DNA from: JAHWKI01 sp035513575
GTDB taxonomy: Bacteria; Gemmatimonadota; Gemmatimonadetes; Longimicrobiales; RSA9
Direction: 5' to 3'
Length of the DNA stretch: 64,000 nt
Assembly: GCA_035513575.1 (NCBI GenBank)
Contig: DATKBW010000049.1
Coordinates: forward strand, 112,213-176,212
Each line of letters opens with the position of its first letter. The stretch's first letter is position 1. Below the pieces are notes generated by a model that saw only the letters and a list, made by a program, of their open reading frames with translations, was not told where the DNA came from and did no database searches. Position numbers and translations under genes: made by a program. Shown piece by piece: positions 35,065 through 42,189 of the stretch.

Positions 35065-35726
35065 CGAGAGTTCGTGCGACGATGAGGCTCGGTGTACTGG
35101 CCGCGCTGACGGCCGTCGGGGCGGCAGCGGGCGACGCCGCGGGCCAGTCTGCCATGGGCGTGAAGGCGGGGGCCAACCTGGCGACCCTGGCGGGGGCGGA
35201 TGACTCCGGATCGCTGACCGGGCTGACCGCGGGGGCCTACCTCGGCTTCGGCATCGGCGACCGCCTCGCGGTGCAGCTCGAGGCGCTCTACTCCGTGCGC
35301 GGGGGGACCGGGCTGACCATCGGCGCCAACGCGCTCGATCCCGCCGCCGCGCCCTCCGATGTCCAGCTCAGCTACGTCGAGGTGCCGCTCCTGCTCCGCG
35401 CCGGGTACCCCGGGGAACGGCTGCTCGCCAGCCTGTTCCTGGGCCCGTACGTGGGCTTTCTCCTCTCCTGCCGCCTCACCCAGCCCGACGGCGCCGAGGG
35501 CGACTGCGACGACGAGGCCCGTGCCTCCTGGTTCTCGCCCCGGGGGACCGAGTACGGGCTCGTCGTGGGCGGCGGCCTGGACTGGGCTATCGGAGAGTCC
35601 ACCATCTTCGTGGACCTGCGCTACGCCCTCGGCCTCACCCCGATCCAGGCGGGAGATGACGCCATGGACCTCCGCAACCAGGGGCTCACCATCGCGGGCG
35701 GGTTCGCCATCCCCCTGGGACGCTGA
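35061..35726 (+). CDS. PorT-like outer-membrane beta-barrel protein
   Basis: A 221-residue protein with signal peptide ending near AAGQS. It has repeated amphipathic strands and the typical phrases MGVKAGANLATL, GLTAGAYLGFGIGDRLAVQLE and YVEVPLLLRAGY of the OMP_b-brl_2/PorT family. It should form a small 8-10-strand barrel in the outer membrane. The ATGA overlap with the previous gene indicates coupling. A strong hairpin follows. Confidence 0.88.
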   Translation: MTRVRATMRLGVLAALTAVGAAAGDAAGQSAMGVKAGANLATLAGADDSGSLTGLTAGAYLGFGIGDRLAVQLEALYSVRGGTGLTIGANALDPAAAPSDVQLSYVEVPLLLRAGYPGERLLASLFLGPYVGFLLSCRLTQPDGAEGDCDDEARASWFSPRGTEYGLVVGGGLDWAIGESTIFVDLRYALGLTPIQAGDDAMDLRNQGLTIAGGFAIPLGR

Positions 35727-35744
35727 GCCCTCGGCCGTCACAAA

Positions 35745-35776
35745 ACGAACCGCCCGGCCGGAGCCGGGCGGTTCGT
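35745..35776. terminator. 14-bp hairpin terminator between convergent genes
   Basis: Perfect stem ACGAACCGCCCGGC/GCCGGGCGGTTCGT with a 4-nt loop. Read on the minus strand it is followed by TTTGTG, so it is best for the 62-residue minus-strand gene, but it can also stop the barrel-protein transcript. Confidence 0.8.
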
Positions 35777-35808
35777 CGTGAGGTTACGGTTCCCTGCCGT
35801 GGTATCGA

Positions 35809-35997
35809 TCAGCCCTGATCCAGCCACCCACCTTCGGCGAGCAGTTCTTTCACTTTGGCCGGCCGGTCGCTCAGCGACGTGCGCACCACGGAGCGCGCGT
35901 AGCTGATGCGGTCGTCTTCGGGGAGCTGGTCCACGATGGAGATCGGAGCGCCGTAACGGAGGAGCAGCCGCTTTGCATCCTTGGCCACTTCATCCAC
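35809..35997 (-). CDS. Small conserved-looking protein, unknown function
   Basis: A 62-residue, soluble, helical protein. It starts at GTG with a full AGGAGG 6 nt upstream and ends 33 nt before a strong terminator, so it looks like a complete short transcription unit. It contains acidic and basic residues without Cys or membrane segments (VDQLPEDDRISYARSVVR). A possible but weak promoter is TTGACC at 36059-36054 in an unusually AT-rich stretch. No family recognised. Confidence 0.7.
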   Translation of the reverse strand: MDEVAKDAKRLLLRYGAPISIVDQLPEDDRISYARSVVRTSLSDRPAKVKELLAEGGWLDQG

Positions 35998-36155
35998 TGG
36001 GGTCCTCCTGCGTCATGAGATGGGAACGAACGAGCTAATTTACCCGAAAACCGGGTCAAAATCAATCGCCGCACGTCCACGGCGGCGCGTCGGGCGCCCC
36101 CGGCGAGGGGACGGGGCGTTTCGCCCGCGGGCGATCGGTTGCGGAGAGGCGGGCG

Positions 36156-36170
36156 GTGAGCCAAGCTCAC
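36156..36170. promoter_or_regulatory. Inverted repeat upstream of the M1 peptidase gene
   Basis: GTGAGC-CAA-GCTCAC, perfect 6-bp arms with a 3-nt centre, 62 nt before the M1 peptidase ATG in the divergent region. It is operator-like, but no regulator is known. Confidence 0.35.
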
Positions 36171-36232
36171 GAAGGCGGCGGGCGCAGAGCTTGCGCGTCG
36201 CCGCGCCGGAGTCCCAGCCACGGAGTGGAGCC

Positions 36233-38230
36233 ATGCGTCGATCCCTCGTCCTGACCCTCGCCCTGCTGTCCGCCGCCTGCGCGTCGGGCGCGCCCCGGAG
36301 CGCCGCGCCCACCCCGGCGGCGGTTCCCGTCGCCGGCGCGTCCGAGCGTCCGGTGCCGTACCCGGTCCTGTATCCGCGCGAGTACGAGGATGCGCTGGCG
36401 GCCGGCACGCGGGCGAGGGATGGGGCGCCGGGCCGGCGGTACTGGCAGCAGCAGGCCGACTATGCGATCACGGCCCGGGTGGACCCGGGCGCCAGGACGC
36501 TGACGGGGAGCGAGACGATCCGGTACCACAACAACTCTCCCGACACGCTGTCCACCCTCGTGCTCAACATCACGCAGAACTTCCACGCGGAGGGCGCGAT
36601 CCGCCTCGAGCTCGCGGAGGTGACCGGCGGGGTCGAGATCGGGCGGGTGAGGTTGAACGGCGCCGAGCTGGGCCCCACGACCGGCCGGACGGCCGGGTGG
36701 GCGGTGGAAGGGACCCTGATGTACGTGGTCCTGCCGCGTCCGCTGCTTCCGGGTCGGACGATCGAGCTGGGCGTCGACTGGTCGTTCGCGCTGCCGCAGG
36801 CCGGCGCGAGCGGTCGCATGGGCTACAGCGGCAACCAGCTCCTCTACCTGGCCTACTGGTTCCCCCAGATGGCCGTCTACGACGACGTGTACGGCTGGCA
36901 CGTCGAGCCGTTCCGGGGCAACGCCGAGTTCTATTCCGACTTCGGCGATTACGACATCACCCTCGATGCGCCGGCCGGCTGGCTGGTGATGAGCACGGGA
37001 ACGCTGCTGAACGGCGAACAGGTGCTGCGGCCGGAGGTGCTCGAGCGGCTCCGGCGCGCGGAGGCCAGCGACCAGGTCGTCCATGTGGTGACGCACGCGC
37101 AGGCCGGTGCCGCCACGACGGCGGGTACGAACGGGCGGCTGACCTGGCGGTTCCGGGCGGAGCGGGTGCGGGATGCGGCCTTCGCCGTGATGCGGGAGTA
37201 CGCGTGGGACGCGGCGCGCACCCCGGTGGGTGACCGCGATGGTGACGGGGCGACCGACTACGCGCGGGTGGACGCGTTCTGGCGCAGCAGCGCCCGCTAC
37301 TGGGACGATGCCGCGCGGTACGCCCAGCACTCCATCGACTTCCTCTCCCGCTTCACGGGGCTGCCGTACCCCTGGCCGCACATGAGCGTGGTGGAGGGGG
37401 GCGGGATCATCGGCGGGGGGATGGAGTTCCCCATGATGACGCTGATCGGGGACTACAACGAGCGGGGGGACAGCGCGCTCTACTACGTCGTGGCACATGA
37501 ACTGGCACACATGTGGGTGCCGATGATGCTGAGCACCAACGAGCGGCGCTACGCCTGGTTCGACGAGGGGACCACCACGTTCAACGAGAACAACGCGCGG
37601 ATGGAGTTCTACCCCGGCCAGGACCATTTCGGCGGTGACCAGGAGAGCTATCTGCAGGTGGCGCGGGCGGGGCTGGAGGGTCCGATCATGCGATGGTCCG
37701 ATTTCCATTACCCCGGGCCGGCCTACGGCACGGCGTCGTACGCGAAGCCGGCGTCGGTGCTGCACGCGCTGCGGGGCGTGATCGGCGAGGAGACGTTCGA
37801 GCGGGCCTACCGGGAGTTCTACGACCGCTGGGAGTTCAGGCACCCGTACCCGTGGGACATGTTCAACACGTTCGAGGACGTGGCGGGGCGGGACCTCGAC
37901 TGGTTCTGGCGGGCCTGGTACTACGAGAGCACCGACGACGGGCGCTGGGTTCTGGACCAGGCCGTGGCCGGGGTGGAGCGGCTCGCGTCGGGGGAGACGC
38001 GGATCACGATCCGGGACGAGGGCTGGGTGCCCATGCCGGTGCTCCTGCGCGTCACCCGCCAGGACGGACAGGTGGTCGAGGAGAGGATCGCCGTGGACGG
38101 CTGGCTGAGCGGAGCGGCCACGGCCACGCTCATCCTCCCGGCCGGGGCGCCGGTGACCCGTGTCGAGATCGACCCGGAGCGGTATTTCCCCGACGCCGAC
38201 CGGCGCGACAACGTGTGGTCCGGGCGCTGA
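36233..38230 (+). CDS. M1-family metallopeptidase lipoprotein
   Basis: A 665-residue protein with lipobox SAACAS. The zinc site is VVAHELAHMW with the third ligand Glu about 20 residues on (WFDEG). The exopeptidase motif is GGGMEFPMM in place of canonical GAMEN. The N-terminal beta domain (ITARVDPGARTLTGSETIRYHNNS) is typical of M1 aminopeptidases of the secreted Bacteroidetes/Gemmatimonadota type. It cleaves N-terminal residues in the periplasm. It overlaps the CAP gene by 16 nt. Confidence 0.94.
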   Translation: MRRSLVLTLALLSAACASGAPRSAAPTPAAVPVAGASERPVPYPVLYPREYEDALAAGTRARDGAPGRRYWQQQADYAITARVDPGARTLTGSETIRYHNNSPDTLSTLVLNITQNFHAEGAIRLELAEVTGGVEIGRVRLNGAELGPTTGRTAGWAVEGTLMYVVLPRPLLPGRTIELGVDWSFALPQAGASGRMGYSGNQLLYLAYWFPQMAVYDDVYGWHVEPFRGNAEFYSDFGDYDITLDAPAGWLVMSTGTLLNGEQVLRPEVLERLRRAEASDQVVHVVTHAQAGAATTAGTNGRLTWRFRAERVRDAAFAVMREYAWDAARTPVGDRDGDGATDYARVDAFWRSSARYWDDAARYAQHSIDFLSRFTGLPYPWPHMSVVEGGGIIGGGMEFPMMTLIGDYNERGDSALYYVVAHELAHMWVPMMLSTNERRYAWFDEGTTTFNENNARMEFYPGQDHFGGDQESYLQVARAGLEGPIMRWSDFHYPGPAYGTASYAKPASVLHALRGVIGEETFERAYREFYDRWEFRHPYPWDMFNTFEDVAGRDLDWFWRAWYYESTDDGRWVLDQAVAGVERLASGETRITIRDEGWVPMPVLLRVTRQDGQVVEERIAVDGWLSGAATATLILPAGAPVTRVEIDPERYFPDADRRDNVWSGR

Positions 38231-38757
38231 CGGCGGCGCTCGCCCTGGTGCTCGGGGCGTGCGCGCTCCCCGGCTCGACGGTCGCCCCCGCCGGCATGCC
38301 GGCCGGGGCGCCGCCGTGTCCGGCCACCCGCGGGCAGCTGGTGGTTGACCGGATCAACGTCATCCGGCTCGACCGCGGGCTCCGGCCACTCGCCATCGAG
38401 GAGCGCCTGGTCCGGGCGGCGCTGGCGCACACCGCCGACCAGGCGGGGCGGGGTGCCGCGGGCGTGGGCCACGTCGGATCCGATGGCTCCGCTCCCGGCG
38501 ATCGCCTCACGGCCGCGGGGTACACATGGCGCCTGGTCGCGGAGAACGTGGCAGCCGGGATCCCGTCGGCGGAGGCGGTGGTCGCCGGGTGGATGGACAG
38601 CCCGCCCCACCGCGCGACCATCCTGTCGCCCGACGCCGTGCATGCCGGAGTGGGCTACGTGTACCGCCTCGATGGCGGGCCGAGCCACTACTGGACCCTC
38701 GTCGTAGCGGCTCCCCGGGACGCCGCGGACGCGCGGCTGCTGGCCTGCCACCCCTGA
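38215..38757 (+). CDS. CAP-domain (SCP/PR1) lipoprotein
   Basis: A 180-residue protein starting at a GTG inside the end of the M1 peptidase gene, which gives a lipobox LGAC 16 residues in. The CAP domain has VDRINVIRLDRGLRPL, LAHTADQAGRG, the GHVGSDGS region, WRLVAENVAAG and WMDSPPHRATIL, so the His/Glu cavity residues are present. Bacterial CAP proteins are secreted; function is rarely known. Start is inferred from the signal sequence. Confidence 0.88.
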   Translation: MVRALTAALALVLGACALPGSTVAPAGMPAGAPPCPATRGQLVVDRINVIRLDRGLRPLAIEERLVRAALAHTADQAGRGAAGVGHVGSDGSAPGDRLTAAGYTWRLVAENVAAGIPSAEAVVAGWMDSPPHRATILSPDAVHAGVGYVYRLDGGPSHYWTLVVAAPRDAADARLLACHP

Positions 38758-38814
38758 CCCGGCCCGCAGGTTGCAGCGGCACCGGGCCGGGATCCACCCG
38801 CACCGGAGACGTCG

Positions 38815-39843
38815 ATGGCGCCACCCCGCAAGCGTTGGATGAGACAACCGCTGTCGTGGCAGCGCGGTGGGGCCATCGCCCTCGTCGCGGTGATCGTGCT
38901 GTTGATCGCGGCCCTCGTCCTGGACTCCGGGACCGCCGCGGACATGCGGCCGGTGGTGGAGTACATGGAAGCGCGGGGACGCCCGCCGGCCGAGGCGATC
39001 GCGGACGCGGGCCGTGCCGCCCGGGTCGTGCTCCTCTCCGACATCCGCGATCTCGCCGGCCCGAAGCGCGTCGCCGCCGACGCGATCCGCGCCCTCGCGG
39101 CGGGGCCGGGCCTCGATGCCGTCGTCCTGGCCGTGAGCAGCGACGAACAGCCGTACATCGACGCGTTCCTCAACGCGCCGGGCGAGGACGCCACCGTGCT
39201 GCTGAACCGCCCGGCGGCGGTCCGGGAGTCGGACGGCGTCCCGCGGGCGTTCCTGGACATCTACAGCGCGGTCTACCGCGTGAACCAGGAGCTCGGAGCG
39301 GCGCGGCGGATCCGGATCCTCGCCGTGGACGTGCCGGGCTGGCCGCCCCCCGCCGGCGCGAATCCCGACGCCGTGGCCCGGCTCTACGCGTCCCGGACGG
39401 AGCACATGCTCGCCCGGATGGACGAGGAGCTGCTCTCCCGGATCCCGGAGGCCCGCCTGCTGGTGTTCATGGACGGGTACATGACCCTCCAGCGGACCCA
39501 CGGGGTGGCGACGTTCGCGGGCGGGGACGGCGTCCGGGTGGACTGGCTCGGCGAGCGGCTGCGGGAGCGCACGCCCGGCCAGGTGCGGACCGTCCTCCTG
39601 GACGCCGCCGCCGGAGCCTCGGGCCTCCCGCGGCTCCCCGCGTACCAGGGCACCATCTTCCACCACGGCCTCCGCCGGGACCTCGACACCGACCGGGCCG
39701 TCCGGATAACGGACGTGTTTTCCGGCGCGCGGGACCCCGTGCTCGAGACGTCCTCTCCCACCGTTCGCGTGGACATCGGCCCGGACTCCTACACGCTGCG
39801 GGATGCGGCGGACGTCTACGTGTTCCTCGCCCGGAGCCGCTGA
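38815..39843 (+). CDS. Membrane-anchored protein of unknown function, possibly Tiki/EreA-like
   Basis: A 342-residue protein with one N-terminal membrane helix (GGAIALVAVIVLLIAALVL) after a positive tail, so the body is periplasmic. The order VVLLSDIRDLAGPKRVAADAI, then GLDAVVLAVSSDEQPYIDAFL, then ARMDEELLSRIPEARLLVFMD recalls the Tiki/erythromycin-esterase/ChaN superfamily, in which an initial Glu-x-His is catalytic. Here Ser-Asp replaces Glu-x-His, so activity is uncertain. Weak assignment. Confidence 0.7.
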   Translation: MAPPRKRWMRQPLSWQRGGAIALVAVIVLLIAALVLDSGTAADMRPVVEYMEARGRPPAEAIADAGRAARVVLLSDIRDLAGPKRVAADAIRALAAGPGLDAVVLAVSSDEQPYIDAFLNAPGEDATVLLNRPAAVRESDGVPRAFLDIYSAVYRVNQELGAARRIRILAVDVPGWPPPAGANPDAVARLYASRTEHMLARMDEELLSRIPEARLLVFMDGYMTLQRTHGVATFAGGDGVRVDWLGERLRERTPGQVRTVLLDAAAGASGLPRLPAYQGTIFHHGLRRDLDTDRAVRITDVFSGARDPVLETSSPTVRVDIGPDSYTLRDAADVYVFLARSR

Positions 39844-39846
39844 GCG

Positions 39847-40059
39847 GTGCCCACGCTCCTCCTCCGGATCGACGGCCTCGGAGAAGACGACGCGCCCGCC
39901 CTCGAGCGGACGCTGCGCGCGATTCCGGGCGTGTTCGGCGTGGTCGTGAGCGTCGCCGCGGGGTGCGCCGAGCTGGACATCGAGGATGACCAGGTCAGCG
40001 TGGATACCATCCTGGCCCGGGTGGAGGGCGAGGGCTACACCGCCGCGCTTTCCGGCTGA
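39847..40059 (+). CDS. HMA-domain-like small protein lacking CxxC
   Basis: A 70-residue protein from a GTG 3 nt after the previous stop. The ferredoxin-like fold of heavy-metal-associated proteins is suggested by LLLRIDGL, ALERTLRAIPGVFGVVVSVAAGCAELDIEDDQV and ILARVEGEGYTAAL. The metal-binding Cys-x-x-Cys is replaced by GEDDAP, so it should not bind copper in the usual way. Its end overlaps the end of the antiporter gene on the other strand by 25 nt. Confidence 0.68.
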   Translation: MPTLLLRIDGLGEDDAPALERTLRAIPGVFGVVVSVAAGCAELDIEDDQVSVDTILARVEGEGYTAALSG

Positions 40060-41396
40060 GGCGCTCCCGCACGGGGCGACACCGCGGCGCGCTCCGCTTC
40101 CTCCCGCTTCCCCACCTCACCGGCCCGTTCCAACCCCTTCTGCAGCAGGACGGGACCGATGAGCTCGTGGATGGCCACCATGGCCACGAACAGGGTCTGG
40201 AGCTCGGCGCCCCATTCCGGGAACGTCCGTGCGGCGATGACGACCATCCCCAGGGTCACGCCGGCCTGCGAGATGAAGCCGAGCCAGGCGTAGCGCCGGA
40301 CCTCCGGCTCGGCGCCGGTCACCCGGGCGCCGATCCACGTGCCCGCGAATACGGCGCCCGCGCGGGCGAGGACGAACGCGGCGACGAAGGGCCACAGCGC
40401 CGCCAGCTCCGATAGGTGCAGCCCGGCCCCGGCGAGGGCGAAGAAGAGGGCGTAGACCGGGAGGGAGTTGCGCTCCAGGGCGCGGACGAACGGGTCGCCG
40501 TGGACGGGGCTGATGTTCTCGAGGAAGAATCCGGCGACGAGGGAGAGCAGCAGCACCTCGAGGTGGAGGAGGTTCGCCATGTAGGCGTTGACGAACGCGA
40601 TCGCCAGGGCGAACAGCACCACGTGGGCGCGGACGGTCTTGAGCAGCGCGGCGATGATGACGCCGCTGATGACGCCGGCCAGAAGGGAGCCGCCGATCTC
40701 CATCCCGAGGCCGAAGAAGAACTCCGTCTCGAAGCTGGAGCCCGGAGTCAGCGCGGTGCGGGCGACCGCCAGCGCGATGGCGAAGAGGAGGATGACGAAG
40801 ACGTCCTTGAGCACCGTCACGCCCAGGATCGTGGAGGACACCGGCCCCCGGGAGCCGGTGTCGTTGATCACGGCGATGGCCACCGACGGCGAGTTGGCGA
40901 TGGCAATGGAGCCGAAGACCAGCGCGATCACGAGGACGCTCGACAACGGCCGCCCCTGCGTGATGGGGAGGAGGTCGGCCACCAGGACGACGCCTCCGGC
41001 GATCACGGCGAACACCATGATCATCTCGGCCAACATGATCCCGCCCATGGACCGGCCGCGCGCCCTGAGCTCCCGGACCCGCAGCTCGCCGCCGGCCGAG
41101 AGGGCGATGAGGCTGATGGCGATGTCGTCGATCAGCTTCAGCCCCGCGACGTTCTCTTCGCTGACGATCCCCAGGACATCCGGCCCCACCAGAAGCCCCA
41201 GGATGATGTAGCCGGTGATGCGGGGGAGCCCGACGCCCGCGGCGATGCGCCCCGCGACCACCGCGGACAGGAGCAGGAAGCCGAGGGCGATGGTGGCGGT
41301 CGACGCGTTCCCGGGAAGCAGCCTCAGTCCATCCCGCAGGATGACTCCGAACCCGAGCAGCGCGGCGAGCGTCAGCACCCGTGGGATGGCTGGCAT
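40035..41396 (-). CDS. Cation:proton antiporter (CPA2 / KefB-like)
   Basis: A 453-residue membrane protein with about 12-13 helices and no RCK/TrkA-N domain at the C-terminus. Family motifs include GLPRITGYIILGLLVGPDVLG, FGSIAIANSPSVAIAVINDTGSRGPVSSTILGVTVLKDVFVILL and GFISQAGVTLGMV. It exchanges a monovalent cation (K or Na) for protons. The Ser-Pro pair in place of the usual Asp/Thr in unwound helix 4 is worth noting. ATG at 41396 chosen; the frame is open further upstream. The 198 nt beyond the start show a hairpin but no clear promoter. Confidence 0.9.
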   Translation of the reverse strand: MPAIPRVLTLAALLGFGVILRDGLRLLPGNASTATIALGFLLLSAVVAGRIAAGVGLPRITGYIILGLLVGPDVLGIVSEENVAGLKLIDDIAISLIALSAGGELRVRELRARGRSMGGIMLAEMIMVFAVIAGGVVLVADLLPITQGRPLSSVLVIALVFGSIAIANSPSVAIAVINDTGSRGPVSSTILGVTVLKDVFVILLFAIALAVARTALTPGSSFETEFFFGLGMEIGGSLLAGVISGVIIAALLKTVRAHVVLFALAIAFVNAYMANLLHLEVLLLSLVAGFFLENISPVHGDPFVRALERNSLPVYALFFALAGAGLHLSELAALWPFVAAFVLARAGAVFAGTWIGARVTGAEPEVRRYAWLGFISQAGVTLGMVVIAARTFPEWGAELQTLFVAMVAIHELIGPVLLQKGLERAGEVGKREEAERAAVSPRAGAPQPESAAV

Positions 41397-41594
41397 TCTC
41401 CCCGCTTCCGCGGCGCGGGCGGACGAGCCGTTCGTATCGTGCAGGTTCACCTCCTGGTCGCGCGCGCTGCCCGGACGGGGCGAATGGTGTGCGCGGCGGC
41501 CCCCGATCGTGGGGCCGGTCCGCAACGTTGGCGCCGGGGACCCGGCGGCGCCACCCCGCAGCCCCGCGCCCGGCCGCGGACCGGAGCCCGCCGG

Positions 41595-41870
41595 TCAGTG
41601 GCCCGGATCGGCCGGTTCCCCGGTCTCCCGGGCGTCGGAGAGCTTGCGGCTGGGCGGGACGTCCTGGACCCGCTCCATCTCCTCCGCCAGCTCCGCCATG
41701 AGCTTCTCGCCCTGGTGGCGGTTCATCATGGTGGCGAGGTGGCCGACGAGGCCGACCGCGAGCGTGGCGCGGTCGGGGACGCTGAGCCGGTCCCTGATCT
41801 GGTTCATGATGTCCCGGATGGCCTCGTAATCGTGGTTCCGGGACTCGGTCGTGCGCGATCCCTGCGTCAC
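41595..41870 (-). CDS. Hypothetical protein, last gene of the copper operon
   Basis: A 91-residue soluble, mostly helical protein from a GTG overlapping the copZ stop (GTGA). It has one striking stretch, LAVGLVGHLATMMNRHQGEKLMAELAEEMERV, with His and Met residues (HLATMMNRH) that could bind copper. No family recognised. The coupling to copZ argues for a role in the same copper response. Confidence 0.7.
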   Translation of the reverse strand: MTQGSRTTESRNHDYEAIRDIMNQIRDRLSVPDRATLAVGLVGHLATMMNRHQGEKLMAELAEEMERVQDVPPSRKLSDARETGEPADPGH

Positions 41871-42079
41871 GCGGCTTCCTCCGCCTGGTAGCCCGCGTCG
41901 GCCACCGCGCCGGCCAGCTTGCGCGGATCGGTCTTCCCCTCCTCGTAATCGACGACGGCGCGGCCCTGCTCCAGGTCCACCCGTGCCGACCGTACGCCGG
42001 TCACGTTCTCCAGCGCGCTGCGGACGGAATGGACGCAGTGGTCGCAGGTCATGCCGGTCACCTTCAGCGTCGTGCGCAT
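41867..42079 (-). CDS. copZ: Copper chaperone (CopZ-type HMA protein)
   Basis: A 70-residue single HMA domain with intact metal site GMTCDHC, preceded by LKVT and followed by VTGVRSARVDLEQGRAVVDYE. It binds Cu(I) in the cytoplasm and delivers it to the CopA ATPase encoded 110 nt upstream in the same direction. Confidence 0.93.
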   Translation of the reverse strand: MRTTLKVTGMTCDHCVHSVRSALENVTGVRSARVDLEQGRAVVDYEEGKTDPRKLAGAVADAGYQAEEAA

Positions 42080-42189
42080 GAGCCCTCCGGGCTTCGTGTC
42101 GTGGTCGTTTCGTACTCGGTTTGTGCGCGGCCAGGCAAGCCGCCCGGCGTCCCTGCGAGGGGCGTGCCGCGCCCGCCGCCCCGTACCCC

